This document shows positions 37,852 to 46,427 of a stretch of 64,000 bases of DNA, piece after piece. Each line of letters starts with the position of its first letter. The first letter of the stretch is position 1. Position numbers and translations under genes: made by a program. The notes under the pieces were generated by a model, which did not search any database, was not told where the DNA came from, and worked only from the letters and a program-made list of their open reading frames with translations. The DNA is from JALORV01 sp963775635 (GTDB lineage Bacteria; Pseudomonadota; Gammaproteobacteria; Burkholderiales; Burkholderiaceae_F), in NCBI GenBank assembly GCA_963775635.1, contig CAVZJO010000003.1, positions 496,001 through 560,000 on the forward strand, written 5' to 3'.

Positions 37852-38745
37852 ATGCAACCGATGCAGCCGGTGCCGCGTACGAAGGAAATCCAGCGCAGCA
37901 CCTCGAGCGGTTACACATGGATAGTCGTCGGTCTCGCGCTCGTCGCGGCGGGCATTTTCATGGTCGTGCGCCCGATGGGTCTCGCCGGCCTCGCGATCGG
38001 GATCGCGGCGATCCTCGCTGGCGCGTTCGTGTTCGCGGGCTTGTACATGCTGCAGCCGAACGAGGCGGCCATTCTGCTGCTGTTCGGCGAGTATGTCGGC
38101 ACCGATCGCACCGAGGGCCTGCGCTGGGCCAATCCGTTCTATCGCAAGCAGAAGATCAGCCTGCGCGCTCACAACTTCGCGAGCGAACGGCTGAAAGTGA
38201 ACGACAAGCGCGGCAACCCGATCGAGATCGCCGCCGCCATCGTCTGGCGCGTGCGCAACACCGCGCAGGCCGTCTTCGATGTCGAGGATTATGCCGAGTA
38301 CGTTCCGGTGCAGGCCGAGGCGGCGATCCGGCACCTCGCGTCGAGCTACGCATACGACGAAGGTGAAACCGAGGGTTCGGACGAGCCCACGCTGCGCGCC
38401 AGCCAGGACCGGGTGGCGCAGGCGCTGATCCGAGAGCTCACCGACCGCTTCGACCAGGCCGGGATCATCGTCGAGGACGCCAAGCTGACGCACCTCGCCT
38501 ATGCGCCCGAGATCGCGCAGGTAATGCTGCGGCGACAACAAGCGGAGGCGATCATCGCCGCTCGCTCAAAGATCGTGCTGGGCGCCGTGAGCATGGTCGA
38601 GATGGCGCTGAACGGACTCTCGGAGCGCGGCATCGTCAACCTGGACGATGAACGCCGGGCGGCCATGGTCAGCAACCTGCTGGTGGTGTTGTGCGCGGAA
38701 TCCGAAGCGCAGCCGGTCATCAACACCGGCACGCTGTACCAATAG
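37852..38745 (+). CDS. SPFH/Band 7 domain protein
   Basis: 297 residues. Two adjacent hydrophobic segments at the N-terminus (VVGLALVAAGIFMVV, IAAILAGAFVFAGLYML) are followed by PNEAAILLLFGEYVGT, the entry to the SPFH domain. The domain includes RTEGLRWANPFYRKQKISLR and the coiled C-terminal part QAEAIIAARSKIVLGAVSMVEMAL. SPFH proteins form membrane scaffolds; this group is known mostly from its operon, in which it is followed by a small membrane protein, a PH-like protein and an Arc-like protein. It begins nine bases after the palindrome. Confidence 0.9.
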   Translation: MQPMQPVPRTKEIQRSTSSGYTWIVVGLALVAAGIFMVVRPMGLAGLAIGIAAILAGAFVFAGLYMLQPNEAAILLLFGEYVGTDRTEGLRWANPFYRKQKISLRAHNFASERLKVNDKRGNPIEIAAAIVWRVRNTAQAVFDVEDYAEYVPVQAEAAIRHLASSYAYDEGETEGSDEPTLRASQDRVAQALIRELTDRFDQAGIIVEDAKLTHLAYAPEIAQVMLRRQQAEAIIAARSKIVLGAVSMVEMALNGLSERGIVNLDDERRAAMVSNLLVVLCAESEAQPVINTGTLYQ

Positions 38746-38755
38746 GTCCGCTGGG

Positions 38756-38956
38756 ATGAACCCGGCGCTGTGGCTGGTGCTGATCCTCGCCGGCACGCTG
38801 CTGATGATCCTTGGGGTGGTGTCGGCGGTGTTCGGCTGGCTGCCGCTGTGGCCGGCGGTCGTTCTGGCAATCGCCGGCGCCGCGATCGAGACTCCAGCCG
38901 CGCTGGCCTTCGCACGCAGCCGCAAGCCGGCGGCGGGCCATGGACCGCGGCCATGA
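38756..38956 (+). CDS. small two-helix membrane protein of the SPFH operon
   Basis: 66 residues, two membrane helices (ALWLVLILAGTLLMILGVV and PLWPAVVLAIAGAAIETPAALAFA) and a short polar tail. I do not recognise it as a named family. It lies 10 bases after the SPFH stop, and its TGA overlaps the next start (ATGA), so it is part of the same operon. Confidence 0.7.
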   Translation: MNPALWLVLILAGTLLMILGVVSAVFGWLPLWPAVVLAIAGAAIETPAALAFARSRKPAAGHGPRP

Positions 38957-39414
38957 CGCGACCAAGCTACGAACACACGCAGCCCGGCTGGCCGATGCGG
39001 GTTTCCTTCGCCGTCGCGGCGGTCGGCATGCTTACGCTCTCGGCGCTGCCGCTGCCGGGCACCGGGCGTGGGGCGTCGTGGGCGCTGCTCGCGGGCGCCG
39101 CGCTGGCGATCGTGGTCGGATGGTCGTTTTCATCGCTGACAGTGCGCGTCGGCGCCGACGAACTGAACCTTCATTTCGGATTCGGATGGCCGCGCAAGGC
39201 CATACCGCTGGCCGATATCGCCTCAGTGGAGCTGACGCGCACCCGCTTCTGGGATGGCTGGGGCGTGCACCGGACGCGCCGCGGTTGGCTGTACAACGTC
39301 GGCGGCTACGACGCGGTCGTCCTCAGCAGGCGCGACGGCACGGCCCTGCTGGTCGGCAGCGACGATGCGCCCCGGCTCAAGTCCGCGATTGAACGAGCGC
39401 GCGAACATCGCTGA
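38953..39414 (+). CDS. PH-domain-like membrane protein of the SPFH operon
   Basis: 153 residues with two N-terminal membrane segments (VSFAVAAVGMLTLSALPLPG, ALLAGAALAIVVGWSFSSL) and a soluble bacterial PH-like domain: LNLHFGFGWPRKAIPLADIASVELTRTRFWDGWG, then VLSRRDGTALLVGSDDAPRLKSAIERA. The role is unknown. It is translationally coupled to the preceding small gene and followed after two bases by the Arc-like gene. Confidence 0.75.
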   Translation: MTRPSYEHTQPGWPMRVSFAVAAVGMLTLSALPLPGTGRGASWALLAGAALAIVVGWSFSSLTVRVGADELNLHFGFGWPRKAIPLADIASVELTRTRFWDGWGVHRTRRGWLYNVGGYDAVVLSRRDGTALLVGSDDAPRLKSAIERAREHR

Positions 39415-39416
39415 CC

Positions 39417-39605
39417 GTGGCGGCCACCGACAAGAAATCTTTCCTGCTGCGGATCGATCCGCGGCTGTGGGACGAGCTCGAGCGGCTCGCGGCCGCCGAG
39501 CTGCGGTCGGTCAACGCGCAGATCGAGTTTCTGCTGCGCGAGGCACTCGAGCGCCGCGGCCTCCGCATCAACGATGCAGCCCGCCGCAACAAGGCCGGGC
39601 GCTAG
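39417..39605 (+). CDS. Arc-like ribbon-helix-helix DNA-binding protein
   Basis: 62 residues from GTG 39417. The pattern KSFLLRIDPRLWDELERLAA, then RSVNAQIEFLLREALERRG, matches the Arc/MetJ strand-helix-helix fold. It lacks a toxin partner; the neighbours are the SPFH, membrane and PH-like genes, so an autoregulator of this operon is the natural reading. The 28-bp palindrome upstream of the operon is its most likely site. Often annotated as a HicB-type antitoxin, which I doubt here. Confidence 0.82.
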   Translation: MAATDKKSFLLRIDPRLWDELERLAAAELRSVNAQIEFLLREALERRGLRINDAARRNKAGR

Positions 39606-39612
39606 CCGGGGC

Positions 39613-41607
39613 TTACCTCGTGCCGTTGACTTCGGCGTAGAACGCGTCGCTGTTGGGCTTGCGTCCCAGGAAGGCTTCGACCAGGGTGCCAGGGTGCCGC
39701 TGACCACCCGAGGAGAGAATCGTCTCACGGTAACGCTGGCCGACCGACGGATTCATCAGCTTGCCGTCAAATGCCGACAGCATGTCGAGGGCCAGGACCT
39801 GCGACCACATGTAGCCGTAGTAGCCGGCCGAATAGCCGCCGAGCAGATGGCCGAAGCGCGCCGGAAACAGCGACCCTTCGACATAGCCGAGCGGATCGGC
39901 GTTTTCAATGGCGATCCACGGCGGCATCGGCGCGCCGGGCTTGCCGGTGTGCAGACGCATGTCGAATAGCGCCAACTCTTCCTGCCGGGCAAAGTAGTTC
40001 CCTAGCCCAAACTTGCGTGCGGCGTCGAGTTGCGCGATCTGCTCCTTCGTCAGACGCGGGCAGGCCGGGCAGACTGTCGCGAACAATGCCAGCGGCTCCT
40101 CGCGGCGCGCCCATTCTTCGAACATCTGCGACGGCGCCTCGACAAAGTCGCGCTTGACTGAGGTGCCCGACTGGTCAACGTAACGCGTCTTCGACAGCAC
40201 TCCATGCAGTACGTGACCGTATTCGTGTAGCAGCGTCTCGAGTTCGTCGTGGTTGAGCCCCTTCGCGTTCAGGTTGGCCACCAGCACCGAGATCGGCGTG
40301 CGTTTCGCCAGCGTCGAGACACCGCGCACCCCGAAAGCGGCCGCGTGGTTGTACTTGCCGTCGCGCGGGAACAGATCCAGGTAGATACCGCCGACGAACA
40401 CACCGCGCTTGCCGTCGGGCGTGCGCTCATAGACGTCGTAGTAGCGCACGTCCTTGTGCCAGCGCGGCACGTCGCGCGCGACGAAATCCACCGAGTAGAG
40501 CTTGCTGGCGAGCAGCATCGCGTACTGCACGCTCGGCTCGGTCGGGAAATAGGCGCGCAGCGCCTCCTGGTCGACGCTGTAGCGGGCCTTGCGCACGCGC
40601 TCCTTCAGAAATTCGACATCCCAGCGATTAAGTCGAGTTTCAGCGAGAGGTGTGCCGTCGAGCTTCACCTTCTCGGCGCGTAGTTCAGCAAACTCCTTCG
40701 CCTGCAGCGGGTCAGCCGCCTCCTTGACCTTGCCGAGGAAGTCGTAGACCGCGGCTGGAGTCTGGGCCATCCGGCGCTTCAGCGTGTAGGTAGCGAAGTC
40801 GGGCTGACCGTGCAGTCCGGCCAGCTCGTAGCGCAGGGCCAGTGCCTGTTCGAGGATCTTCAGGTTCTGCTCGCCACCTTGGCGGTTCTTCGCCATCCAG
40901 ACACGCTTGCGCGCCGCGGCGTTGGTGGCCAACTCAAGGAACGGCACGTACGTGGGGTAGTCCAGCCCGAGCACGAGGTTGCCCTGGTCGTCGCGCTTGC
41001 GCGCAGCGATCCAGGATTCCGGCATTCCGGCCGCCTCGGCCGGAGTGATCGTCACGGTGGTGCCGTCTTCGTTGATGTTCTTCTGGAAGTCGAGCCCGAG
41101 TCGCTCGAGCTCGTCGATGATTTCCTTGGCGCGCTTGCGCTTGTCGACCGGCAGCGTGGCCCCGCCATCTTCGAATTTTTCGAATAGGTCCTGCTGGTAA
41201 ACGCTATCCGTCAGGTCCCTGGGCTTCAGCGCCATGACGCGCTGATAAAGCACCTCGCTCTGGTAGACCTCGGACTCAAACGGCAGCAGCTTCTCCAGGC
41301 ATTTCTGTGCCGCATCGCGCGTCGTCTTGTCGGCCGCAACGTTCTGCAACAGGTACACCGGGTTGGCGAAGTCGGCAAAGCGGATCGAGATCGCGTTCAA
41401 TTCAGCCAGAACGTTGCCTGCGCCCTTACGCGTTTCCATCGCCTTCTGCATCTTGCGCACGGCGGCTAGTTCGCCGTCGCAACGCGCGCTGATCTCGGCG
41501 GCGGAGTACACCGGTATCAGCGGACGGGTGGGCTGCGCCGCCTGTAGCGGCAATGCGCCGGCGGCCAGCAGGATCGCTGCAGCAGCACGCCAAGGTTCGA
41601 ATCGCAT
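39613..41607 (-). CDS. secreted M3-family metallopeptidase (oligopeptidase A/thimet type)
   Basis: 664 residues with a signal peptide (AAAAILLAAGALPLQAAQP), so a periplasmic peptidase of the thimet family. The zinc motif is HEYGH in LLHEYGHVLHG, with the third ligand Glu in the following VEAPSQMFEEW. The start at 41607 has aggaa upstream; the ATG at 41622 would put the ribosome site inside the gene. Members digest short peptides. The export signal distinguishes it from the cytoplasmic oligopeptidases. Confidence 0.92.
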   Translation of the reverse strand: MRFEPWRAAAAILLAAGALPLQAAQPTRPLIPVYSAAEISARCDGELAAVRKMQKAMETRKGAGNVLAELNAISIRFADFANPVYLLQNVAADKTTRDAAQKCLEKLLPFESEVYQSEVLYQRVMALKPRDLTDSVYQQDLFEKFEDGGATLPVDKRKRAKEIIDELERLGLDFQKNINEDGTTVTITPAEAAGMPESWIAARKRDDQGNLVLGLDYPTYVPFLELATNAAARKRVWMAKNRQGGEQNLKILEQALALRYELAGLHGQPDFATYTLKRRMAQTPAAVYDFLGKVKEAADPLQAKEFAELRAEKVKLDGTPLAETRLNRWDVEFLKERVRKARYSVDQEALRAYFPTEPSVQYAMLLASKLYSVDFVARDVPRWHKDVRYYDVYERTPDGKRGVFVGGIYLDLFPRDGKYNHAAAFGVRGVSTLAKRTPISVLVANLNAKGLNHDELETLLHEYGHVLHGVLSKTRYVDQSGTSVKRDFVEAPSQMFEEWARREEPLALFATVCPACPRLTKEQIAQLDAARKFGLGNYFARQEELALFDMRLHTGKPGAPMPPWIAIENADPLGYVEGSLFPARFGHLLGGYSAGYYGYMWSQVLALDMLSAFDGKLMNPSVGQRYRETILSSGGQRHPGTLVEAFLGRKPNSDAFYAEVNGTR

Positions 41608-41762
41608 GTGTGTTCCTACCATCGCTTTGGGAGCGCAACGCGCGCGAAGCGCGCGAGCTTACGTGCCGGCCGGGACTCCGTCGGTCATCCTGCGACGGAA
41701 TGCAGGCGCAGGCGACGAAAAGCGACTTCGTCCGACGAATCGGTCTAGAGGATGGATTCTAG

Positions 41763-42314
41763 TTACCGCTTCTTCTCGTGCTTCCACAGCACGTCGGCCC
41801 CACCGGCATGGCGGTTCAGCACCCGCGCGAGCACGAACAGCAGGTCCGACAAGCGGTTCAGATACTGCCGCGGCTCGGTATTCACCGTTTCGCTGGCCGC
41901 GAGCGCAACCACCGCTCGTTCGGCGCGGCGGCACACGGTGCGGCTGATGTGTGCCAGCGCGGCCGCGCGCGAGCCGCCCGGCAGCACGAATTCCGCGAGT
42001 TTCGGCAGGTCGGCGTTGTAGTGCTCGAGCTGCGCATCGAGCCGCGCGACGTGCGCTTCCTTGATCAGCGAGTAACCCGGAATGCTGAGTTCCCCGCCCA
42101 GATCGAAAAGGTGGTGCTGGATGTCGATCAAGTCGGCCCGCAACGAGTCCGGCATCGGCTCGGTCAGAAGTACGCCGATCGACGAATTCAGTTCATCGAC
42201 GTCTCCCATCGCTGCGACCCGCAGCGCATCCTTCCGGGTCCGTGTCCCGTCACCCAGTCCGGTGGTGCCGTCGTCGCCGGTGCGCGTCGCGATCTTGGTC
42301 AGCCGCTTTCCCAT
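41763..42314 (-). CDS. cob(I)alamin adenosyltransferase, PduO type
   Basis: 183 residues; transfers the adenosyl group of ATP to cobalamin. N-terminal ATP-binding segment TRTGDDGTTGLGDGTR, then the four-helix bundle with CRRAERAVVAL and LNRLSDLLFVLARVLN. No cobalamin riboswitch is visible around it. Transcribed away from the FAD-linked oxidase gene. Confidence 0.94.
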   Translation of the reverse strand: MGKRLTKIATRTGDDGTTGLGDGTRTRKDALRVAAMGDVDELNSSIGVLLTEPMPDSLRADLIDIQHHLFDLGGELSIPGYSLIKEAHVARLDAQLEHYNADLPKLAEFVLPGGSRAAALAHISRTVCRRAERAVVALAASETVNTEPRQYLNRLSDLLFVLARVLNRHAGGADVLWKHEKKR

Positions 42315-42387
42315 TTGCCCGCTCGTCCGTTGGCCCTATCGAATCACCGGAGTATGGTGGGCTTCTGCGCCCCGCCGGAGAAGGATT

Positions 42388-43785
42388 ATGAACGCGCCCG
42401 TATCGCATGCGCCGCTGCCAGCGGCCCTCGTGACTGCGCTGTCCGAACGCTTCGCGGGCCGCTTTTCCGCCGCACAGTCGGTACGCGACCATCACGGTCG
42501 CGATGAATCCCCCTATCCGCCGATGCCGCCCGACGCGGTGATATTCGCCGAGACCAGCGAGGAGGTAGCCGAGATCGTCAGGCTCGCATCCGCCCATCGC
42601 GTTCCCGTCATCCCCTACGGTGTCGGTTCGTCGATCGAAGGGCATCTGCTGGCACTGCACGGCGGCATCAGCGTTGACCTGTCGCGGATGAATGCGGTGC
42701 TGGCCGTCAACGCCGATGATCTGACCGTGACGGTGCAGGCCGGCATCACGCGCAAGCAGCTGAACGCCGCGATCAGGGACACCGGGCTGTTCTTTCCGAT
42801 CGATCCGGGCGCCGACGCGACGATCGGCGGCATGGCCGCAACCCGCGCCTCCGGCACCAATGCGGTCCGCTACGGCACGATGCGCGAGAACGTGCTGGCG
42901 CTGACCGTTGTGACCGCCGAGGGCAAGATCATCCGGACCGCGCGACGCGCGAAGAAGAGTTCGGCCGGCTACGACCTGACCCGCATCTTCGTCGGCAGCG
43001 AAGGCACGCTCGGTGTCATCACCGAAGTCACGCTGAAACTGTATCCGCAGCCCGAAGCGATTTCTGCCGCGACCTGCTCGTTTCCGAGCGTCGAGGCTGC
43101 GGTGAAGACGACGATCGCGACGATCCAGTTGGGCGTGCCGATCGCGCGTTGCGAGTTGCTGGACGCGCTGACCGTGCGGGCGGTGAACCAGCGCGACAAA
43201 CTCGGCCTGCCCGAGTTGCCGATGCTGTTGTTCGAGTTCCACGGCTCGCCCGCCAGCGTGCGCGAACAGGCCGAAACGGTCGAGACGATCGCGGCCGAAC
43301 AAGGCGCACAGGGCTTCCGCTGGGCCACGCAGCCGGAGGACCGGACTCGACTGTGGGAGGCGCGGCACAACGCGTACTTCGCCTGCCTGCAGCTGAAGCC
43401 CGGCTGTCGCAGCTTCACGACCGATGTCTGCGTTCCGATTTCGCGGCTGGCCGAATGCATCACCGCGACCATCGCAGATATCCAGCAGAGCTTCCTGCCT
43501 GCGCCCATCCTGGGCCATGTCGGCGACGGCAATTTCCATTGCGCGATCCTGGCCAACGCAGAAGATCCGCGCGAAGTCGAAGAGGCCGAGCGGCTGAACA
43601 CGCTGATCGTCGAGCGCGCGATCGCGATGGACGGGACCTGCACTGGCGAACACGGCGTCGGGATGCACAAGATGGACTTCCTCGACGAGGAGCACGGCGC
43701 CGACGTGCTCGATCTGATGGCGCGACTGAAGCGCGCGTTCGACCCGCTGAACATCCTGAATCCGGGCAAGGTTGTGCGGGTCTGA
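42388..43785 (+). CDS. FAD-linked oxidase (D-lactate/glycolate dehydrogenase type)
   Basis: 465 residues of the VAO/PCMH family, close to D-lactate dehydrogenase (cytochrome) and GlcD. FAD-binding blocks are VIPYGVGSSIEGHL, GADATIGGMAATRASGTNAVRYGTM and IFVGSEGTLGVITEVTLKLYP. C-terminal metal-binding segments are GHVGDGNFHCAI and CTGEHGVGMHKM. The ATG at 42388 has gagaagga upstream. It stands alone, separate from glcDEF 2.6 kb away, so its substrate is open (D-lactate most likely). Confidence 0.88.
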   Translation: MNAPVSHAPLPAALVTALSERFAGRFSAAQSVRDHHGRDESPYPPMPPDAVIFAETSEEVAEIVRLASAHRVPVIPYGVGSSIEGHLLALHGGISVDLSRMNAVLAVNADDLTVTVQAGITRKQLNAAIRDTGLFFPIDPGADATIGGMAATRASGTNAVRYGTMRENVLALTVVTAEGKIIRTARRAKKSSAGYDLTRIFVGSEGTLGVITEVTLKLYPQPEAISAATCSFPSVEAAVKTTIATIQLGVPIARCELLDALTVRAVNQRDKLGLPELPMLLFEFHGSPASVREQAETVETIAAEQGAQGFRWATQPEDRTRLWEARHNAYFACLQLKPGCRSFTTDVCVPISRLAECITATIADIQQSFLPAPILGHVGDGNFHCAILANAEDPREVEEAERLNTLIVERAIAMDGTCTGEHGVGMHKMDFLDEEHGADVLDLMARLKRAFDPLNILNPGKVVRV

Positions 43786-44018
43786 GCCGCGTCGTCGAGC
43801 AGTCCGAGGCGGGCGCGCCGACCGCCGGTCGCCTCATGGCCGCCGCAGGCTAGGCAATTGCGCTGATTGACAGGGTTCGCAGCCACTTTCGATCGCCTGC
43901 ACGTCAGCGAAATCCGAGTACAAATGCGTTGAATGGCGGGCGGACCCCCGGCGCCGCGGGTTACGGCGCACCGGAACTTGATTGATATCCGGACTTGATA
44001 TCCGCACCTGGCCCGCCA

Positions 44019-45047
44019 ATGACTCCCCTTAACGCCCGGACGCCGCACGGCCGCTTGCTCGCAGCCGCGTGTGCCGTCGTCACGCTGGCACTTGGGGTGT
44101 CGCTCGCACCGTCGCGCGCCGACGAGATCTCCGACGAAGCTGCGCCCCCCGAAGTTGCCAGCGCTACGGCTGCCTACGCGACGCTCGAATTCGAGTGGAC
44201 CGATAGCGCGCGCAGTCGCGCTGTGCCGGTGCGCCTCTATCTGCCCAGTGCTGCGACCGCATCCCGCGTCCCACTTGTCGTCTTCTCGCACGGCATCGGC
44301 GGCTCCAGACGTGGCTACAGCTATCTCGGCAGGCATTTCGCCGCCAACGGGATCGCCAGCCTGCATGTGCAGCATGTCGGCAGCGATCGTTCGCTGTGGG
44401 GCGGCAATCTTTTCACACTGCTCACGCGCCTGCATTCGGCCGCGCAGGAACGCGAGGCGGTCGATCGTGCCGCCGACCTGCGCTTCGCGCTGGACACACT
44501 GTTGGCCGGGGAACTCGGCAGCCGCGTCGATCGCTCGCAGCTCGTCGTGGCCGGACATTCCTACGGCGCTAATACCGCACTGCTGGCCGCCGGAGCGCGG
44601 GTCGAACGCAAGGGTCGAACGCTCGATTTCCGCGACCCGCGCTACATCGCCGCCATCCTGATTTCGGCACCGCCCTTCTACGGCGAGACCGATCTCGCGA
44701 AGATCTTGACCCATGTGACGGTGCCAACGCTGCACATCACCGCCACCGAGGATGAGATCCAGATTCCCGGTTACTACTCGGGCGCGGACGACCGGCTCGC
44801 GGTGTTCGACGCGATCGGCAGCACCCGCAAGACGCTGGCGGTTTTCACCGGCGGTTCGCACAGCATGTTCACCGATCGCACCGCCACCGGCGGCGCGCAA
44901 CTGAACGCACAGGTCAAGGCCGCGACGCGCGAGCTCTCGTCGGCGTTTCTCGTTCAGGTCTTCGGCGGCGCGGCCGAGGCACTGGACCGCTGGACCGAGC
45001 GCTATCGGCCGATCGTGGCGCGCTACAGCACGCAACCGTTGCGCTGA
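44019..45047 (+). CDS. secreted dienelactone-hydrolase-like alpha/beta hydrolase
   Basis: 342 residues with a signal peptide (LLAAACAVVTLALGVSLAPSRADE). Oxyanion loop VVFSHGIGGSRRGYSYL, nucleophile Ser in VVAGHSYGANTALL, acidic residue in TATEDEIQIPG and His in GGSHSMFTDR. It looks active, and the ester substrate is unknown. ATG 44019 is preferred to 43995 for the signal peptide. It converges with a related lipoprotein hydrolase (45058-46290), 10 bases between stops. Upstream is a direct repeat of ttgatatccg at 43982-43991 and 43995-44004. Confidence 0.83.
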   Translation: MTPLNARTPHGRLLAAACAVVTLALGVSLAPSRADEISDEAAPPEVASATAAYATLEFEWTDSARSRAVPVRLYLPSAATASRVPLVVFSHGIGGSRRGYSYLGRHFAANGIASLHVQHVGSDRSLWGGNLFTLLTRLHSAAQEREAVDRAADLRFALDTLLAGELGSRVDRSQLVVAGHSYGANTALLAAGARVERKGRTLDFRDPRYIAAILISAPPFYGETDLAKILTHVTVPTLHITATEDEIQIPGYYSGADDRLAVFDAIGSTRKTLAVFTGGSHSMFTDRTATGGAQLNAQVKAATRELSSAFLVQVFGGAAEALDRWTERYRPIVARYSTQPLR

Positions 45048-45057
45048 AGCGTCTTGT

Positions 45058-46290
45058 TCAGCGGATCGCCGCGGGTCGCTCGATGCGACCCGCCGGCAGC
45101 ACGGCCCATTGCACCGGTCCCGGATGCGGGCCCTCGAGCCAGTCGCGTGCATCGGCGTTGCGCAACAGCTCCGATTCAAAGAACGCGCTGACCGAGAAGA
45201 TCAACGCGACGCGGGCGAGCTGCTCGTTGCGCGCGCCGGCGCTGCCCTGACGCGGCGCACCGAACATCGCGTCGGGTCCACCGGCACTTTGCATCGTTAC
45301 GGTCGGACCGCCTTTCTGCGGTCGACCGCCCGGCGTGGGATCCTGATTGATGATCGGCGGCAAAGCGCGCGGCTCCGTGGTCGAAGGCGCGGCGACCACA
45401 AGCGCCTGCATCGACGTCAGCGCGGCCGCCGGCAACCGGACTTCGACGACGCGCGCGCCGGTCAGCGCATCGACCATCGCGCGACGCTGCTGGGCCGTCA
45501 TCCCCAACCCGTTCGGGTCGGTTTCGGTCTGGCCATAGGCGATCAGAACCGGAGTGCTGATACCGCCGTAGCGCTGGTGCATCGCCGGGCCTTCGAAGCC
45601 GACGTACGGTGCGATCAGCACAGCGGCCGCGATGCGCCGTTCCCCGACCACAGCGGAGTCCCGCGCCATCTTCTCGCCGAGCAACAGCTGCACCGTCTGC
45701 GCACCGAGTCCGATGCCGATGATGCCGATGCGCTGCTTCGCGTCGGCCGGGAGCCAAGACGGAGGCTGCCGCGCGAGGCTATCGAGCACGAAGCGCACGT
45801 CGTCGGCCCGATCCGTTACTTCGGTGGTCGAGTACATCCGGCGCGCGGCGAGCTTGAAATCGGCGCGGCGCGCTTCGGGCGATTGCCACACGGCGGCGTC
45901 GTTCCCCGGGTGCCCGACCGTCAACACCGCAAATCCGGCCTCGACCAGGGTGTCGACCAGCGCGGGCGGCGCCGAAGTGCCCTGCGCCAGTCCGGGCAGG
46001 ATCAAGAGCAGCGCGCGGGCGCCGTCTCGGGGTGCGGTCCACTGCGCAACGATCGCGCGATCGCGGCCGGTATCGGTCCAGCGTTCAATGCCAGTGATGT
46101 TCGGCACCGATCCGGCATCCCGCCAGGGCACCGGCGGCAGCGGCAGCGGCACCGGAGCGACGCTCACATGGACTTGCGGCGGCGGCGCTGCGGGCGCCGA
46201 GCAAGCGCCCAGCGCCAGCGCGGCGAGTCCCAGGGCCATTGCGCGGCACAACGATGTGATGCGAACCGTCTGCTGTCCCCTATGCTTCAT
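45058..46290 (-). CDS. lipoprotein with alpha/beta hydrolase fold lacking the nucleophile Ser
   Basis: 410 residues. Lipobox LALGAC, so an envelope lipoprotein, followed by a Pro-rich spacer. The hydrolase domain has LLILPGLAQGTSAP, then DRADDVRFVLDSL, which parallels DRAADLRFALDTL in the convergent gene. The nucleophile elbow reads IGIGLGAQTV: the usual Ser of G-x-S-x-G is a Gly, so it may not be catalytic. The C-terminal part has NQDPTPGGRPQKGGPT and is not conserved. It is divergent from glcD across 137 bases. Confidence 0.78.
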   Translation of the reverse strand: MKHRGQQTVRITSLCRAMALGLAALALGACSAPAAPPPQVHVSVAPVPLPLPPVPWRDAGSVPNITGIERWTDTGRDRAIVAQWTAPRDGARALLLILPGLAQGTSAPPALVDTLVEAGFAVLTVGHPGNDAAVWQSPEARRADFKLAARRMYSTTEVTDRADDVRFVLDSLARQPPSWLPADAKQRIGIIGIGLGAQTVQLLLGEKMARDSAVVGERRIAAAVLIAPYVGFEGPAMHQRYGGISTPVLIAYGQTETDPNGLGMTAQQRRAMVDALTGARVVEVRLPAAALTSMQALVVAAPSTTEPRALPPIINQDPTPGGRPQKGGPTVTMQSAGGPDAMFGAPRQGSAGARNEQLARVALIFSVSAFFESELLRNADARDWLEGPHPGPVQWAVLPAGRIERPAAIR

Positions 46291-46427
46291 TGATCTCTCT
46301 ATTCCGCACACGAACCTTGCCGTGATGTTGCCACGGGCGAAGTTTCGCATCTGCGCCAACGCCCTGCCGCCGCCGGGGTTTGTCCGAGCGTGCCTCGCGC
46401 CTCGCTGCACGTGATACCGTGACGAGA

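Noticed and set aside
39417..39605. Calling the Arc-like gene an antitoxin
   Set aside because: No toxin gene adjoins it; the neighbours are the SPFH operon genes and an unrelated peptidase.
43786..44018. Possible small gene in the gap before the secreted hydrolase
   Set aside because: No frame with a credible start and protein-like composition; only the short direct repeat is notable.
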